From Glebionis coronaria (lineage: Eukaryota > Streptophyta > Magnoliopsida > Asterales > Asteraceae): 64,000 nt of DNA. A model generated the notes under the pieces. That model made no database searches. It was not told the origin of the DNA and saw nothing but the letters and a program-made list of their open reading frames with translations. The stretch covers positions 527,770,618 to 527,834,617 of the forward strand of contig CM046882.1 of the NCBI GenBank assembly GCA_025667525.1, written 5' to 3'. Shown in pieces: positions 10,255 to 21,575 of the stretch (its first letter is position 1; every line of letters begins with the position of its first letter). The position numbers and the translations under genes are program-made.

Positions 10255-10464
10255 CTAATAAAATAATTAATGTATAATATAGAAAAGTCCAAAATACCCC
10301 TCTCTTCATTGGACTTAACGAAGAAAACTAACCCCCATCCAAGATAGGGACTATTCTTGATCCAAAATATAAACGATAGAGACGATCGGTGGACTTAATT
10401 TGAAATAGGGACCAAACATGATGTTTGGTGTAAACGATAGAGACCAAACATGAAATTTTTTCTT
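10255..10464 (-). repeat. Right terminal inverted repeat of Pack-type element
   Basis: Reverse complement reads like the left TIR: CATGTTTGGTCTCTATCG, then TTTGGTCCCTATTTCAAATT and GGATCAAGAATAGTCCC. Extends inward to about 10311 strongly and to about 10255 weakly. Confidence 0.8.
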
Positions 10465-10507
10465 AAGAAAATTATCCATGTTTTATGTAGATATGATTTG
10501 ACATTAA

Positions 10508-10782
10508 TGTTGGAAAGTGAGTTAAATTTTAGGGTTTGTTTAGTAAATTTGTTTGTCTTATCCTATAAGTTTTGTTATTTTTAGTATATATATTAGTTTG
10601 GTATATTTTAGGTCATTGGTTCTCTGTAAATAGCGTCATCAGTTTTTCTTGTAGCTTTCGAATTGTAACTTTGGGTATTGAATAAAAGCTTCTGCATCGT
10701 TTGTTCGTAAAAAAATTAATAATGCTTCCGCATCGTTTGTTCGTATTTGTTTGTTTGTTTTGTTCGTTTGTATTATCCAACA
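10508..10782 (+). repeat. Copia-type LTR
   Basis: Ends TGTTGG and CCAACA are inverted repeats. It contains a polyadenylation-like AATAAA (10681-10686) and a short internal duplication of GCATCGTTTGTTCGTA. It sits 2 bp before an initiator-Met-type primer-binding site. Confidence 0.8.
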
Positions 10783-11324
10783 AGTGGTATCAGATCCTGG
10801 TTCGATTCGTCAAGATGAATAAAAAAATCTTTTGGATACGATTGAATTTTAGTCGATCGTAGATTCATTTTGTTCGATCAGTTTGGTGGAACAAATTTAG
10901 TGTTTGATTGGTTTTCTTCGTTGGGGTTCTTTTTTGTTTGGTTTTGAATTTTCGCTTTTGAAGATTGATAAGATAAAGTGATCATTAGCTTGTCGTCAAC
11001 TGCTTTTTGCTACTTGATTATTAGTTGGTGTTTGAATTGGTGAGTTATTATGTGGGCCAGATTTCGTATTAAGCTAAGTTTTTGAATTTAGCCTTAAGTT
11101 TGGTTCGTTAGGAGTTCGGTGCTCTTTGGTTTGAGTAATTTAATTTAGTTTTGGATTTGTTCGAATTCGGGATTATTCGATTACGGTGGAGTAATTAATT
11201 GTTCGGTTGCTTAAAAAGTTTGGGATTTTCGTGTGTCTGTTTTTTGAAGTTAGTTGCTCGAAATTGATAGTTTTTGGTGAAGATCGCTTGGGGAGATTTG
11301 TTTGTTTGCGTGACCATTTTCCGG

Positions 11325-11491
11325 TTCGGTTGTTTGTTTGTTTAGATCGTTTTCATTCGATCATTTGTTTGTTCGTTTGGATCGTTTTCAGGTTCGATCA
11401 TTTGTTTGTTTGTTTGGATCGTTTTCGGGTTCGATCATTTGTTTGTTTGTTTGAGATCGTTTTCAGATTTGATCTTTTGTTTGTTTGTTTG
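11325..11491. repeat. Minisatellite, about 37-bp unit, 4 copies
   Basis: Units of 35-38 bp built on GATCGTTTTCNGGTTCGATC plus TTTGTTTGTTTG. The apparent plus-strand open frame here (FVCLDRF repeats) comes from the array and is not a gene. Confidence 0.8.
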
Positions 11492-11521
11492 AATTGGCTA
11501 GTTGTCTAGCCCGAACCGAAC

Positions 11522-11664
11522 CATAACATATTAAGAGTTATTCGTTCGTTTGTTTGAATAACATATTAAGAGTTATTCGTTCGTTCGTTTGGTTGAATAA
11601 CATATTAAGAAATATTCGTTCGTTTGTGGAATAACATATCAAGAGTTATTCGTTCGTTCGTCTA
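11522..11664. repeat. Minisatellite with AATAAC/GTTATT hairpin unit, 4 copies
   Basis: Four copies of ATAACATATTAAGAGTTATT followed by CGTTCG words, period about 36-38 bp. AATAAC...GTTATT can form a short hairpin in each copy. Confidence 0.8.
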
Positions 11665-11816
11665 GAATTTTGAATTAAGACGGAATGTTCGTTTGGTTTG
11701 AAGTTTCGAATAGAGTTGAAGTCACGGTGGAGATTCTTAGAAAAGTGACTTAAACTCTCAAGGGGCGTTTGGAATTTGGTATTCAGGTATTTGAATTTGA
11801 AGACCAAGATTCGTTT

Positions 11817-13946
11817 TGTAGTAACACGATATTTAAAATCAACATTTAGACCGAAATCTAATACTATTTCTAATATTTGGACCAATATTTATTAATCAGC
11901 TTTCATTAATCTTGTTCGTTCTACAAATAATATTGATACTCGGTTAACCAATAAGGTTAAGATTTTAACGTACGTGTCATTTACTATTTATCGGAAAAGA
12001 CTATGTATGTCATTGATCGTAAATATCCTCTTTATGAAAAAGAAATATTTTCTATTGTCGTCATTTTAATTTCTCGTTTTACGAGTATTCTTTGTAATTT
12101 ACGTTAAACATTTAGGCATCGTTCGTTTATATAACACGTTAATGCTTGTTAAATTTTAAGCCCTCGTTTATATATCAAAATATAAATGTTCTCCGAATGT
12201 TTTTTTTTTTTGTTTTATATTGAGCGTTTATTTTTTGTGGTCTACGCGTAACTTTCAAATCGCATATATTTTAAAATATCGGACTTCGATAATACCCGTT
12301 TTAACAAATTGTGAAGCAAAATTTATATTAATCTCACCCCACTCATAAAATCTACACGTATACAACCATGTGTCTACATCTTATATTTGATTGAAGTAGT
12401 GGGACACATGTAAACTTCATTTTGCAAGTTTAAGATATGTCTTAAGACAAATTCTTACACATTCTTCTTATAAAATGAAATTTCCCCTCTTCTCGGTTGG
12501 TTTCTAACGTCACACACATCATCCTCTATAATCATTAACATCTAAAATATTACTAGTATAAATTGTCACCAATGAAGGTTTAGAGTTCTAACTACTATCT
12601 TGATGTTATTTCATCTTAAAACAAGTCTTATCATCAAGATTTTTAGAGTTTGGAGCTGAATAATAAAAAGTGTTGCAAGGGTATATTGCATGTTTTATTA
12701 AGCTTGGATAAACCTTAGGTGAATTGGTGTTAGCCACGGCTATGGAAGTTTGTATAATAAGATGGTCATCACTAGTTGTTATTCCTCATTTTTGAAGGTC
12801 TAGATCTTCATTCTTTATGATTTCAAATTAAATACTGATTTTTATATATGTAAAAGATCATGTTACTATTGATTATATTCATGTAATAGTTGATTAGTAT
12901 GTATTGGACATTGTATATAAATTTGTTACACTAAAATAAGCTAAGACAAGCCCAAAGTGGAGGTTGTGAATTATAATTTAGACCAGCAGCATAAACGAGT
13001 ACTTCTTGAAACATGGGCACACCTGGAGAATTAGGTACAAATAATAGGTTTTTAAAGCCTTGTTCTTTGTGGTGATTTTCCGGGTGACTCATCTTGTGAA
13101 GATACCCGATGAATTAGATATGGTCGAAACGGTTAAAAGTGTCAAATCTGAACATGCTGTATAAACTAACTTAAAACTGCTATAAGAGCCCAGAACTAAG
13201 TAAAGAGTGAATACTATCAAATGTAGATAAACTTATTTACAACCTCCATGATTCGGGTGGTTTTCTACGGACATACGGTTTAGAAATAGCGGCCAAAACA
13301 GTGAAACTGAACCTTGCTTCCCAAAAACAGCATTGACTCGAGTTAATGTTCGATTATTTTGACCCATTCATGAAAACATAAGTAAGGAGAGTTCTTAATA
13401 TTTGTAGTAGACTTAACTAAGGTAATGAGAGTATAAAATCCAAGTCGGGAATCATTACGGTTTAGGAGTAATATCTTAAATACCGAGACATATCATAAAA
13501 TTGGCTAAATTGAACTATAGTAATAAAATGTAGAAACTAATCATTTTTATTAAGACCGAAGTGGTATGACCCACTTATCGGGAAACTCATTTATATACTG
13601 ATATGTATAAAACTTGAGACCCGACCATCGTGAAATATTAAGTGGACATTGTTTGGAGGCGTTTTAGAACACGTATTGCATATAAAGTGGATTTGAGCCA
13701 CAAAAGCCCAACATACACTTATAATAGCTATTGTGCCATTATTTGACCTGAGATTTATAAAAAGTTTAGAGTTCAATGCTGAGATTGAAATGGACTATAG
13801 TCACAAGAACTTATAATGGGCCACTAATGCGCTTTGGTGGGCTTAATGGTCATAATGAGACAATACATGGTAGATTGTCACCAAAAGTCTTATGAAAAGT
13901 TTAAAAAACTTATACAATGTCCAAACTTACTAAAGTGAACTATTTA

Positions 13947-13977
<31 letters not shown>

Positions 13978-15078
13978 GACTTATGTATAGTCTCGAGTCT
14001 AAGACGCGTCTCGTTATATTAGGTCTCGTTCGATTATATGTCGATCGTTGGGCATCTCGTTCTCGATCAATGAGCGATTGATATCTCGGGAAGTCGTGTA
14101 TCGACTATTGGACGTTTGTTCCTTGATCTACGTGTAATAGCTATATCAGGTGAGTTCATAGCCTCGCTTTTACTGCTTTATATGTGTTTATAAACCCACG
14201 AGGGGGAATACATGCTCTTGGTATAAAAATATGATGTTTATATATATGGTTTTGAGGGCATACATGTTTATGAATAAACATGTGGTTTGCTATATGCTTT
14301 GAACGAATACATGTTGTTGTAAATGAATGTAAGATGGCTGATTATATGCTTTTGAAAGATGAACACAAGCGTTGATTGTATTGATTGTGAACCGCTATTT
14401 GCTAAGTGTTGTATTGCCAAAATTTGGAAAGTCCCTGTAAACCCATGAAGCGTTAATTACCTATGATGGGTAGGCGCTGGTACAAACGGATGGATCCATC
14501 GGGGATGGCCCCCACCTGGGCAGGTCGCACATGTGGGTTGGAGGCTCAGCCAGGTGTGTTGTATTAGAAGTAATGGGGTATTCGGAAAAATACCTGAATA
14601 GGGAATTATTATACTTAAGGCTTCGGTGTCATGGCTTAGTAGAATAGCGTGGACTTTGGATATTGTATGTGTTACAATATTGACAGTAGATGAGATTCTT
14701 GTGTTCAAAAGCTTTATGGTTTATTTAAAACCCTATTATTGTTTATTTAAAAACCTATGAATTCACTCAACCATTGTGTTGACATGTTAGCATGTATTCT
14801 CAGGTGTATAGGCTTAAGAGCAGCTGGAGCATGGAGCCGCATGGGATAAATTATAGGCAAAATAAACAATTTCCATTCGATAAATTTGACAAATCTTTAT
14901 CTTTTCTTAAGGTTTGTATAAATTGTTGGGACCTCTTTTTATTGAACTCTGATTTTTTCGAATGGTTTATTTTATAAAACGTCTCTTTTGAGGTCGTTTT
15001 CTATGACTATGTGTAATGTGTTATGAAGTAACACCCAAATTTGATATTCCGCTGCCTTGTGAAATTAGGGGTGTTACA
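11817..15078 (+). repeat. 5' LTR of element A
   Basis: 3262 bp, TGTAGTAACAC...GGGGTGTTACA. Its first 1.37 kb is repeated at 17615-18555 and 24361-24786 with scattered substitutions and small indels. It contains no gene; the short open frames have no recognisable domains. Confidence 0.8.
13950..13977. repeat. AT dinucleotide microsatellite
   Basis: Uninterrupted (AT)14 inside the 5' LTR of element A. Confidence 0.95.
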
Positions 15079-15081
15079 GAT

Positions 15082-15093
15082 TGGTATCAGAGC
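15082..15093 (+). promoter_or_regulatory. Primer-binding site of element A
   Basis: TGGTATCAGAGC three bases after the LTR end, matching the 3' end of plant initiator-Met tRNA in complement. Confidence 0.85.
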
Positions 15094-15777
15094 ACTAGTT
15101 ATAGCGAACTAGGTCATTTTAAAACCTAGACTATAACTGCTCTTTCGTAAAATTGTTTGATTGCCTTACAAAGTGTTCGTGCGCTCATGCCTCCTAGAAA
15201 ACAATGCTTGGCTTTGGTTATGTGATCCTATGTGTATGTAAGAATGGTCGTACGTATATGTATGTATATTCTATGGTATTTAAAGGCATTGCGCGTGAGG
15301 CAATGGTCCTCGCGTAATTATCGTGCATTTTATGATACGGTTTTATATAGAGTTTGGCCTTACTGTCAATCATCGATCTTCGATAATTAATTAATTATAT
15401 GAATATGAGTATGAAACTCGTTTGATACTTTGGGTACTATATATGGTTTCGTAATCGATCGCATATCGACTAATTTACACTCGATTTTTGTTATCGCATC
15501 GTGATGTGCCATTTTAGGACATCTCCTTTTGAAACGTAATTGAATATTGTATTATTCATATATCTATTACTCCTTATGATTTTGAAGAATCATTTCTTCA
15601 AGGAGACATCTTCTACGTAATGTAACCTTAAATTTGATTGTATGATTATGTTTTATTGGCGAAAAGGAGGATGCCTATGTTGGACCTAAAATATATATAT
15701 ACCCAAATCAACTATATATAATTTGAGTACAACAAAGATATGCTCATAGTACTCATCTAGTTGAGTGACTTAAGACC

Positions 15778-16177
15778 TTATATTTAAATGGAATGGGACA
15801 TTTAAATATAAAGATTTTAAAGCGCCTAACTATGTGTTGTTTAAGGTTCTCTTATTGAAATGGATTGGGACATTTGAATAAGATAGTCTTAAACTACTAG
15901 ACCTTAGATTGTTTATGGTTTCTTTATTCAGATGGAATGGGACGTTTGAATACAGAAATCATGGAGTAAGTTTGACACCCTGTACTTTTCTTGGCATTTA
16001 ATTTGGTTATGATATCGTGTTCTGTGACGGTATTACTGAGTAGGATGATTTATAATCGTCTTGTTGAAATAAATTGCGACGCCTTTTTATTTGAACAAGA
16101 AAGTTATAAGTTCCCGAACCATAAATTTATAAATTCTTGTTTACATGGATTGGGAGGCCTTTTGGTGTAAACAAGAA
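15778..16177 (+). other. Array of five covarying hairpins (GNNTGGGA loop)
   Basis: H1 15778-15790/15799-15811 (13 perfect pairs, loop GAATGGGA). H2 15851-15862/15871-15882 (11 of 12, loop GATTGGGA). H3 15917-15934/15943-15960 (17 of 18 including three G-U, loop GAATGGGA). H4 16059-16073/16086-16100 (14 of 15). H5 16134-16145/16166-16177 (12 perfect, loop containing GATTGGGAGGCC). Stem sequences differ while pairing is kept, and a TGGGAC-like word recurs in the loops. Layout is three hairpins, a gap of about 100 bp, then two. The same array occurs reversed in element B. Probably a structure in the element's genomic RNA; function unknown, packaging or dimerisation is a guess. Confidence 0.8.
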
Positions 16178-16550
16178 ATTATAAATAAGTGGGATCAAGA
16201 GTGCTTGACTTGGTTTGTGATTATTTTTGTATACGGATATATTTTTTCGACTCATGTTTCATTGGTACGAATCATTCGTTTTCGTCGTCATTATGGTTAC
16301 TATTGATTATCGTCTATGTACAAGTAACCCGTTAGTATTCTCTCGAGCTATAATTTGTTTCTATGGACCATTTCTAATGTATCCTAACTATCGCGAGCAT
16401 TATAAGCTAATCGTTAAGAACCATTACCTATTCCGGGAACAGATGACTTGTTTAATCGACACTAGTTGTGTACTTTTGGATTGACTGAGGATTAAGTTAT
16501 CAACACAACTCATCGTGAATGAGAAGATCTTGAGATTAATTCTTGTTATT

Positions 16551-16823
16551 ATGGATGGTTCATCGAAAAATGTTTCAAACGTAACGAGAAAATATTTTAG
16601 GTATGGATCCGTTTGTGAGCACCCTGTAATATATTTTGGTTATGGATCCGTTTGTGAGCACCCCGCAATGTCATTTGGGTATGGTTCCGTGTGTGAGCAC
16701 CCTCTGATGACGAAAATATTGTTCGATATGCATCTATGCAATCAAGATCGTAAACATCCTTTAACTTGCAAACTTTCCTTTGACTGGACTTATCTGAAAA
16801 TCTTATCAAATATTCTTATTTAG
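16551..16823 (+). CDS. Small repeat-containing open frame, doubtful
   Basis: A 90-codon frame from ATG 16551 holds three 13-residue repeats with the core YGSVCEHP, from a 39-bp tandem repeat. The third copy differs from the first at two bases in the core, both synonymous, a slight hint of coding. It lies in the otherwise non-coding interior of element A and has no known domain. It could equally be chance: 39 is a multiple of 3, so any such repeat stays in frame. Confidence 0.15.
   Translation: MDGSSKNVSNVTRKYFRYGSVCEHPVIYFGYGSVCEHPAMSFGYGSVCEHPLMTKILFDMHLCNQDRKHPLTCKLSFDWTYLKILSNILI
16602..16713. repeat. 39-bp tandem repeat, three copies
   Basis: Copies start at 16602, 16641 and 16680 with the core TATGGATCCGTTTGTGAGCA (third copy TATGGTTCCGTGTGTGAGCA). 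Confidence 0.85.
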
Positions 16824-17600
16824 CATGGCTTGGCTACTTAGCAAGCATGATTTAACTTGATTGAAATTGTTTGATTTGGCGTGGCTTGGCTATTTTGTAA
16901 GCATGTCGTAATGTGACTATATGTTCCTAATGATGTCTTTTGTATTTGATTTGGATCATAGTTCTTCCGATCGAGTAATATATACTCCGAATGATTTCCG
17001 TGTCGACGAATTCGCTTTTGACGAATTAAGTTTGCATGTTTGAGATCAATGCAATTAGGTGATTTTGTATGACTAGTACTAATTACCTCGTCTTGACTAT
17101 TTTGCAACGTTTCGATGGACTTATGTGTGATCCATGCGATTTTATTTTACGACGTAATTGTTTTTATCAGACCCGTGGACGATATTTGTTCCAATTTGAT
17201 CGACGTGATCACCGATTGTTTTGAATTGATTGTCGATATTTTCCAAATGCGCCCACTTCTTTTGACTCATCACTTGTCATTTGGACTTTTTCAAACTTAT
17301 ATCGACTGCCACATGTTTGATAAGCTAGTAGTAATGCACCTTGAAGCACTTCTAAAAATTCACGACTAGTTAAGTTTTCGCTTCGAATGGCTTATTCTCC
17401 GAGTTATGTATTATCCTTTTTTTATAAGGATTGAAGCTACATTTAAGCCATTCACTTGTGTCTGTTAAGTATTACCATTGCTTTGACTTTTGGTCATCTA
17501 ACCTTCGTTAGAAACCTCAGCGGTGACTTGTCTATTTCTCACATCCTTGCCACTAAACCAAATACTATTGAGATGAATTAAACGTCGGGACGTCGTTTCC

Positions 17601-17611
17601 TAAGGGGTAGA
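17601..17611 (+). promoter_or_regulatory. Polypurine tract of element A
   Basis: TAAGGGGTAGA three bases before the 3' LTR start (17615), where plus-strand DNA synthesis would be primed. Confidence 0.6.
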
Positions 17612-17614
17612 CAT

Positions 17615-18555
17615 TGTAGTAACCTGATATTTAAAATCAACATTTAGACCGAAATCTAATACTATTTCAAATATTTGGACCAATATTTATTAATCAGCTT
17701 TCATTTATCTTGTTCGTCCTACAAATAATATTGATTCTCTGCTAACCAATAAGGTTAAGACTTTAACGTACGTGTCATTTACTATTTATCAGAAAAGACT
17801 ATGTATGTCATTGATCGTAAATATCCTCTTTATGAAAAAGAAATATTTTCTATTGTCGTCATTTTAATTTCTCGTTTTACGAGTATTCTTTGTAATTTAC
17901 GTTAAACATTTAGGTGTCGTTCGTTTATATAGCACGTTAACGCTTGTTAAATTATAAGCCCTCGTTTATATATCAAAATATAAATGTTCTCCGAATGTTT
18001 TTTTTGTTTTATATTGAGCGTTTATTTTTCTTGGTCTACGCGTAAATTTTAATCGCGTATTTTTTAAAATATCGGACTTCGATAATACCCGCTTTAACAA
18101 ATTGTGGAGCAAGATTTATATTAATCTCGCCCCACTCATAAAATCTACACGTATACAACCATGTGTCTCCATCTTATATTTGATTGAAGTAGTGGGACAC
18201 ATGTAAATTTCATTTTGCAAGTTTAAGATATGTCCAACACAAATTCTTACACATTCTTCTTATCAAAATGAAATTTTCCCTCTTTTCTGTTGGTTTCTAA
18301 CGTCACACACATCATCCTCTATGATCACTAACATCTAAAATATTACTAGTATAAATTGTCACCAATGAAGGTTTAGAGTTCTGACTACTATCTTGATGTT
18401 ATTTCATCTTAAAACAAGTCTTATCATCAAGATTTTTGGACTTTTGGAGTTGAATAATAAAAAGTGTTGCAAGGGTATATTGCATGTTTTATTAAGCTTG
18501 GATAAAGCTTGGGTGAATTGGTGTTAGCCACGGCTATGGAAGTTTGTATAATAAG
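17615..18555 (+). repeat. 3' LTR of element A, first part
   Basis: Aligns with 11817-12761. Interrupted at GTATAATAAG by the end of element B (TGTAACACCCC). Confidence 0.85.
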
Positions 18556-19842
18556 TGTAACACCCCCAAATTGGCCCAGCGGAAGCCCATGAGTTTTGGG
18601 GCCTGTTACGTCATGATTATCCAAGTCTTGATCCGAGAGAACGACCTCTATGCCAAATATCACAACACAGACTCCAAATAATCATACAGTTAAAATTCAT
18701 ATTGGACCAATACATGATCGCAGTCAAGATTCATATCAATATCGCGGTTAAGATTCATATCAGATCACTACTTGATCGTAGTCAAGATTCATATCAATAT
18801 TCATAGCAATATCAAAGTCAAGATTCACATTGGAGATTCATAGCAATATCTAAGTCAGGATTCACATTCAAGATTCATAGCAAGATGGACCGCAAAAGTT
18901 CAGTTCAAGTACGCAAGGCAACTATAGGAGATATAGTTCCATGTGTAGGATAAACCAGGTGTTTCTGTGTTTATGATAGCGCTAAGTTCATGATATCGAA
19001 GCTAATGATCCAGTACGTACACCACAAGGTACATATAAATTGCCCCAAGTGGGAGTCTAGCCAAGACTACCCAAGTTCACACAAATAATATACACTCGTC
19101 CGACGTCAGAATGCCCGAGTGGAGGTTGTCAAGCCTCAATAGATCTATCCATAACATAAGAGCTTACTCCAGCAGAGTAATTAACGATTCATGATGGTGG
19201 GGACTATGGCTAACACTACTTAGGCTAATCATAAACGAAGTTCACTGAGTGTTCACAGAATTCAGTTCTTTTGCGTCCACAAGCAAGCACAAGCAATCAT
19301 TTCACTTCAAAGTATTAAACATACAAGGCAGTTTAACAGGAGCTATGGGATAGCTTAGATAATCACAAGTATAAATCATAAACAATCCGAAATGTATAAA
19401 CACACATGTCATGTAATCAATCCTCTAAAGTACAAGCACGTACGCAATATAGACAATCTTCAAAAAGATATCAACACGTATCTAACACAATAACACCTCA
19501 AAAGTATATACATGTATATCGTAAACAATCATTGAAATGCACAACACGCATTTAACATCGACAAGCATGTATCTCCCCTAAAAGAGATTCAAAACATTTA
19601 TAAAGCGATTTGAAAATAAAAAGAGGGGGTATGAACTCGCATCGATGTTGCAGAACGATTAGCAGATATGCGAATACCAAGAGCAGCGTAACGTAAACCA
19701 AAACTGCTCAGCACCAGAAGCAGTCGTTTATCTTATATATTATTTCCCAGCATCCCAAATTCGATGCATCCAAGCTTTCCCGATGAAAGGTTTCATCAAT
19801 ACCATCGGCTCATAAACCGTTTAAATCCCATGTCGAAGTCGT

Positions 19843-19955
19843 TCGGTAATCGGTTCAGTGATCGGTTCAGCAATTGGTTCAGTAATCGGTTCAGCAATCG
19901 GTTCATTAATCGGTTTAGCAATCAGTTCAGTAGTCGGTTTAGTAATCGGTTCAAT
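19843..19955. repeat. 12-bp minisatellite in element B LTR
   Basis: Nine to ten copies of a 12-bp unit, consensus GGTTCAGTAATC, with small changes. Being a multiple of three it produces an NRFS-type repeat peptide in one frame, which is not a gene. Confidence 0.85.
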
Positions 19956-21565
19956 AAGATGAAGCGGAAAATACCACCATGTATGTACTATATACACTAG
20001 TATATATTACACACGAAAGAACGGAACATGTATATAATTCATAGCTTGAATTATATAGCAAGGATAGACAACACACGAATAACTCGAAATGTACATGACA
20101 CACGACATGTACTAAACTCAAGAAAGATGACGACCAAAAGAATAAATAGCCCGAGTATACAAGACCTTGCAACTATTATATAAACCATAAAAATAAATAA
20201 AATTAAAATGATTCGACATGTTTTTAAAATCACTTATTAATTACATACAGTTCATTTAATAAAAGCAAACACACGTTTTAGGTTCTCAAATGAAGTTTCA
20301 ATACTATATACAATAATTATGATTTTATAATATGATATTTTATAAATGATTATTTCTTTAATCGTCAATTTAATAATTAATAAATCGTTTTAGTTTCTAA
20401 ATAGCATTTAGGAAAACTAATAACTATTAAATTTATAAAAAATTTGGCATGACCTATTCGTTTGTACAACGTTTCCCATAATCACAAAACATAATATTTT
20501 CACTTTCAAAATCAGTCCATGTTTCAAATATCCACATCTTTTCATTATATCAAATTAATTGTTGTCGAATCATAAGCGATATAATTTAAAACGAATTTAC
20601 TGATAACCAAGTAAATAACCAACACTTTCAATAATAACACTTTCAATAATAACACTTTCAACCAAACAATCCCGATAATCAACACTTACAACCATTCATT
20701 AATCACAACACCAAACGCCCCATTAACGTATTCCAACCTCACAACTAACGCCCTTAGCGGTTGTTAAACCGAACCAAACGACACTAACGGTCGTTAATTC
20801 ACAAAAGCCAACATAATATCATTTTTAGACAAATTTTCATGAATAATCATAACCACGAGCCGGCACCGCCACCGGTACGGCTGTGGCGACGGAACACACA
20901 CACAAACACCACTGTTAGGGTGGTTTTGTGGTAACCAAATGAACAAACGCCCCTTAGGCCGAAATAAACCAAACATACACTCGCTGATGAACATCATCAC
21001 AGCGGTGCTGTTGACTCGACGAGACAGAGGTGATGGTGGAGGCTGGTCACGGCGGTGAGGAGGCCGACGGGTGGTGGCGCGTGGTTTGAAGACCGCGGCG
21101 ATGGTGGTTAGATCTGTGGGGGTTTAGACGTCGACGGTTGGTGGTGGGATGGTGATAGTAATAGATCTGATGGTTTTTCATGGTGGTGATGATGAAAACG
21201 CGGCTGGTGGTTGTAGAGTGGTGACGAGGTGATGATGTTGCGGCTGTTGGAGGTTGATGGTGGTGATAGATCGGTTCAATAGCGGGTCGATGGTGGAGAT
21301 GGTGAAGCCGTGGTGGCAGTGGCAGTCGTCGGAGAGATGACGACGGACAAAAATGATATATATGATAGATTGGTTTGTGGATCGGGTAAATCGGGTGGTT
21401 ATACGTGTTTTAAGACTTGGCCGGAAAAGTTGACCGGAAAGATTTTCCAGCGGTGGCTGTTAAGGTGGCCGGAAATTTTGAGAGGATGAGGGAGAGAGAT
21501 ATAGTTTTATTAGGGTTATGTGTGTGTGTGAAGGTGATGAAATGAGAGAAAATAATAAGATTTTC

Positions 21566-21575
21566 TATTTATAAT
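21566..21575 (-). promoter_or_regulatory. TATA box of element B LTR
   Basis: Minus strand TTATAAATAG, followed downstream by a CT/CA-rich stretch (ATCTCTCTCCC) typical of a plant leader. Probable LTR promoter, firing leftward. Confidence 0.5.

Larger units (their letters stand above)
8702..10464. mobile_element. Pack-type TIR DNA transposon carrying a PPR gene fragment
   Basis: About 1.76 kb bounded by long terminal inverted repeats of roughly 150-200 bp. The left end (TCATGTTTGGTCCCTATCG, 8713-8731) is mirrored at the right (CGATAGAGACCAAACATGA, 10434-10452), and similarity continues inward through ATTTTGGATCAAGAATAGTC. No transposase is visible. The cargo includes an unknown stretch and a piece of a pentatricopeptide-repeat gene. 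The paralogous flank near 1835-1880 lacks the insertion. I could not define a clean target duplication because both ends are A/T rich. Long TIRs plus gene capture fit a Pack-MULE, but another Pack-TIR superfamily is possible. Confidence 0.8.
10508..11816 (+). mobile_element. 5' LTR and leader of a copia-type element, truncated
   Basis: A 275-bp LTR (TGTTGG...CCAACA, 10508-10782) is followed after two bases by TGGTATCAGA (10785-10794), matching the plant initiator-Met tRNA primer site used by many copia elements. The following kilobase is T/G-rich leader with two minisatellites and no gag or pol. The sequence ends where the LTR of element A starts (11817), so the rest is probably displaced beyond the nested insertions or deleted. 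No second LTR is visible in this window. Confidence 0.75.
15079..17614 (+). other. Non-coding interior of element A
   Basis: Between primer site and 3' polypurine tract. No gag, protease, RT, RNase H or integrase motif in any frame. It holds a five-hairpin array (15778-16177) and a 39-bp triple repeat (16602-16713). Similar sequence, reversed, occurs in element B. Confidence 0.75.

Noticed and set aside
8702..10464. Firm Mutator superfamily assignment
   Set aside because: No clean 9-bp target duplication could be defined at the A/T-rich borders, so the superfamily is left open.
11207..11509. Cys/Phe-rich 100-codon frame
   Set aside because: Translation of the TTTGTTTG minisatellite in the copia leader.
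19764..20000. NRFS-repeat open frame
   Set aside because: By-product of the 12-bp minisatellite, which keeps frame by its length.
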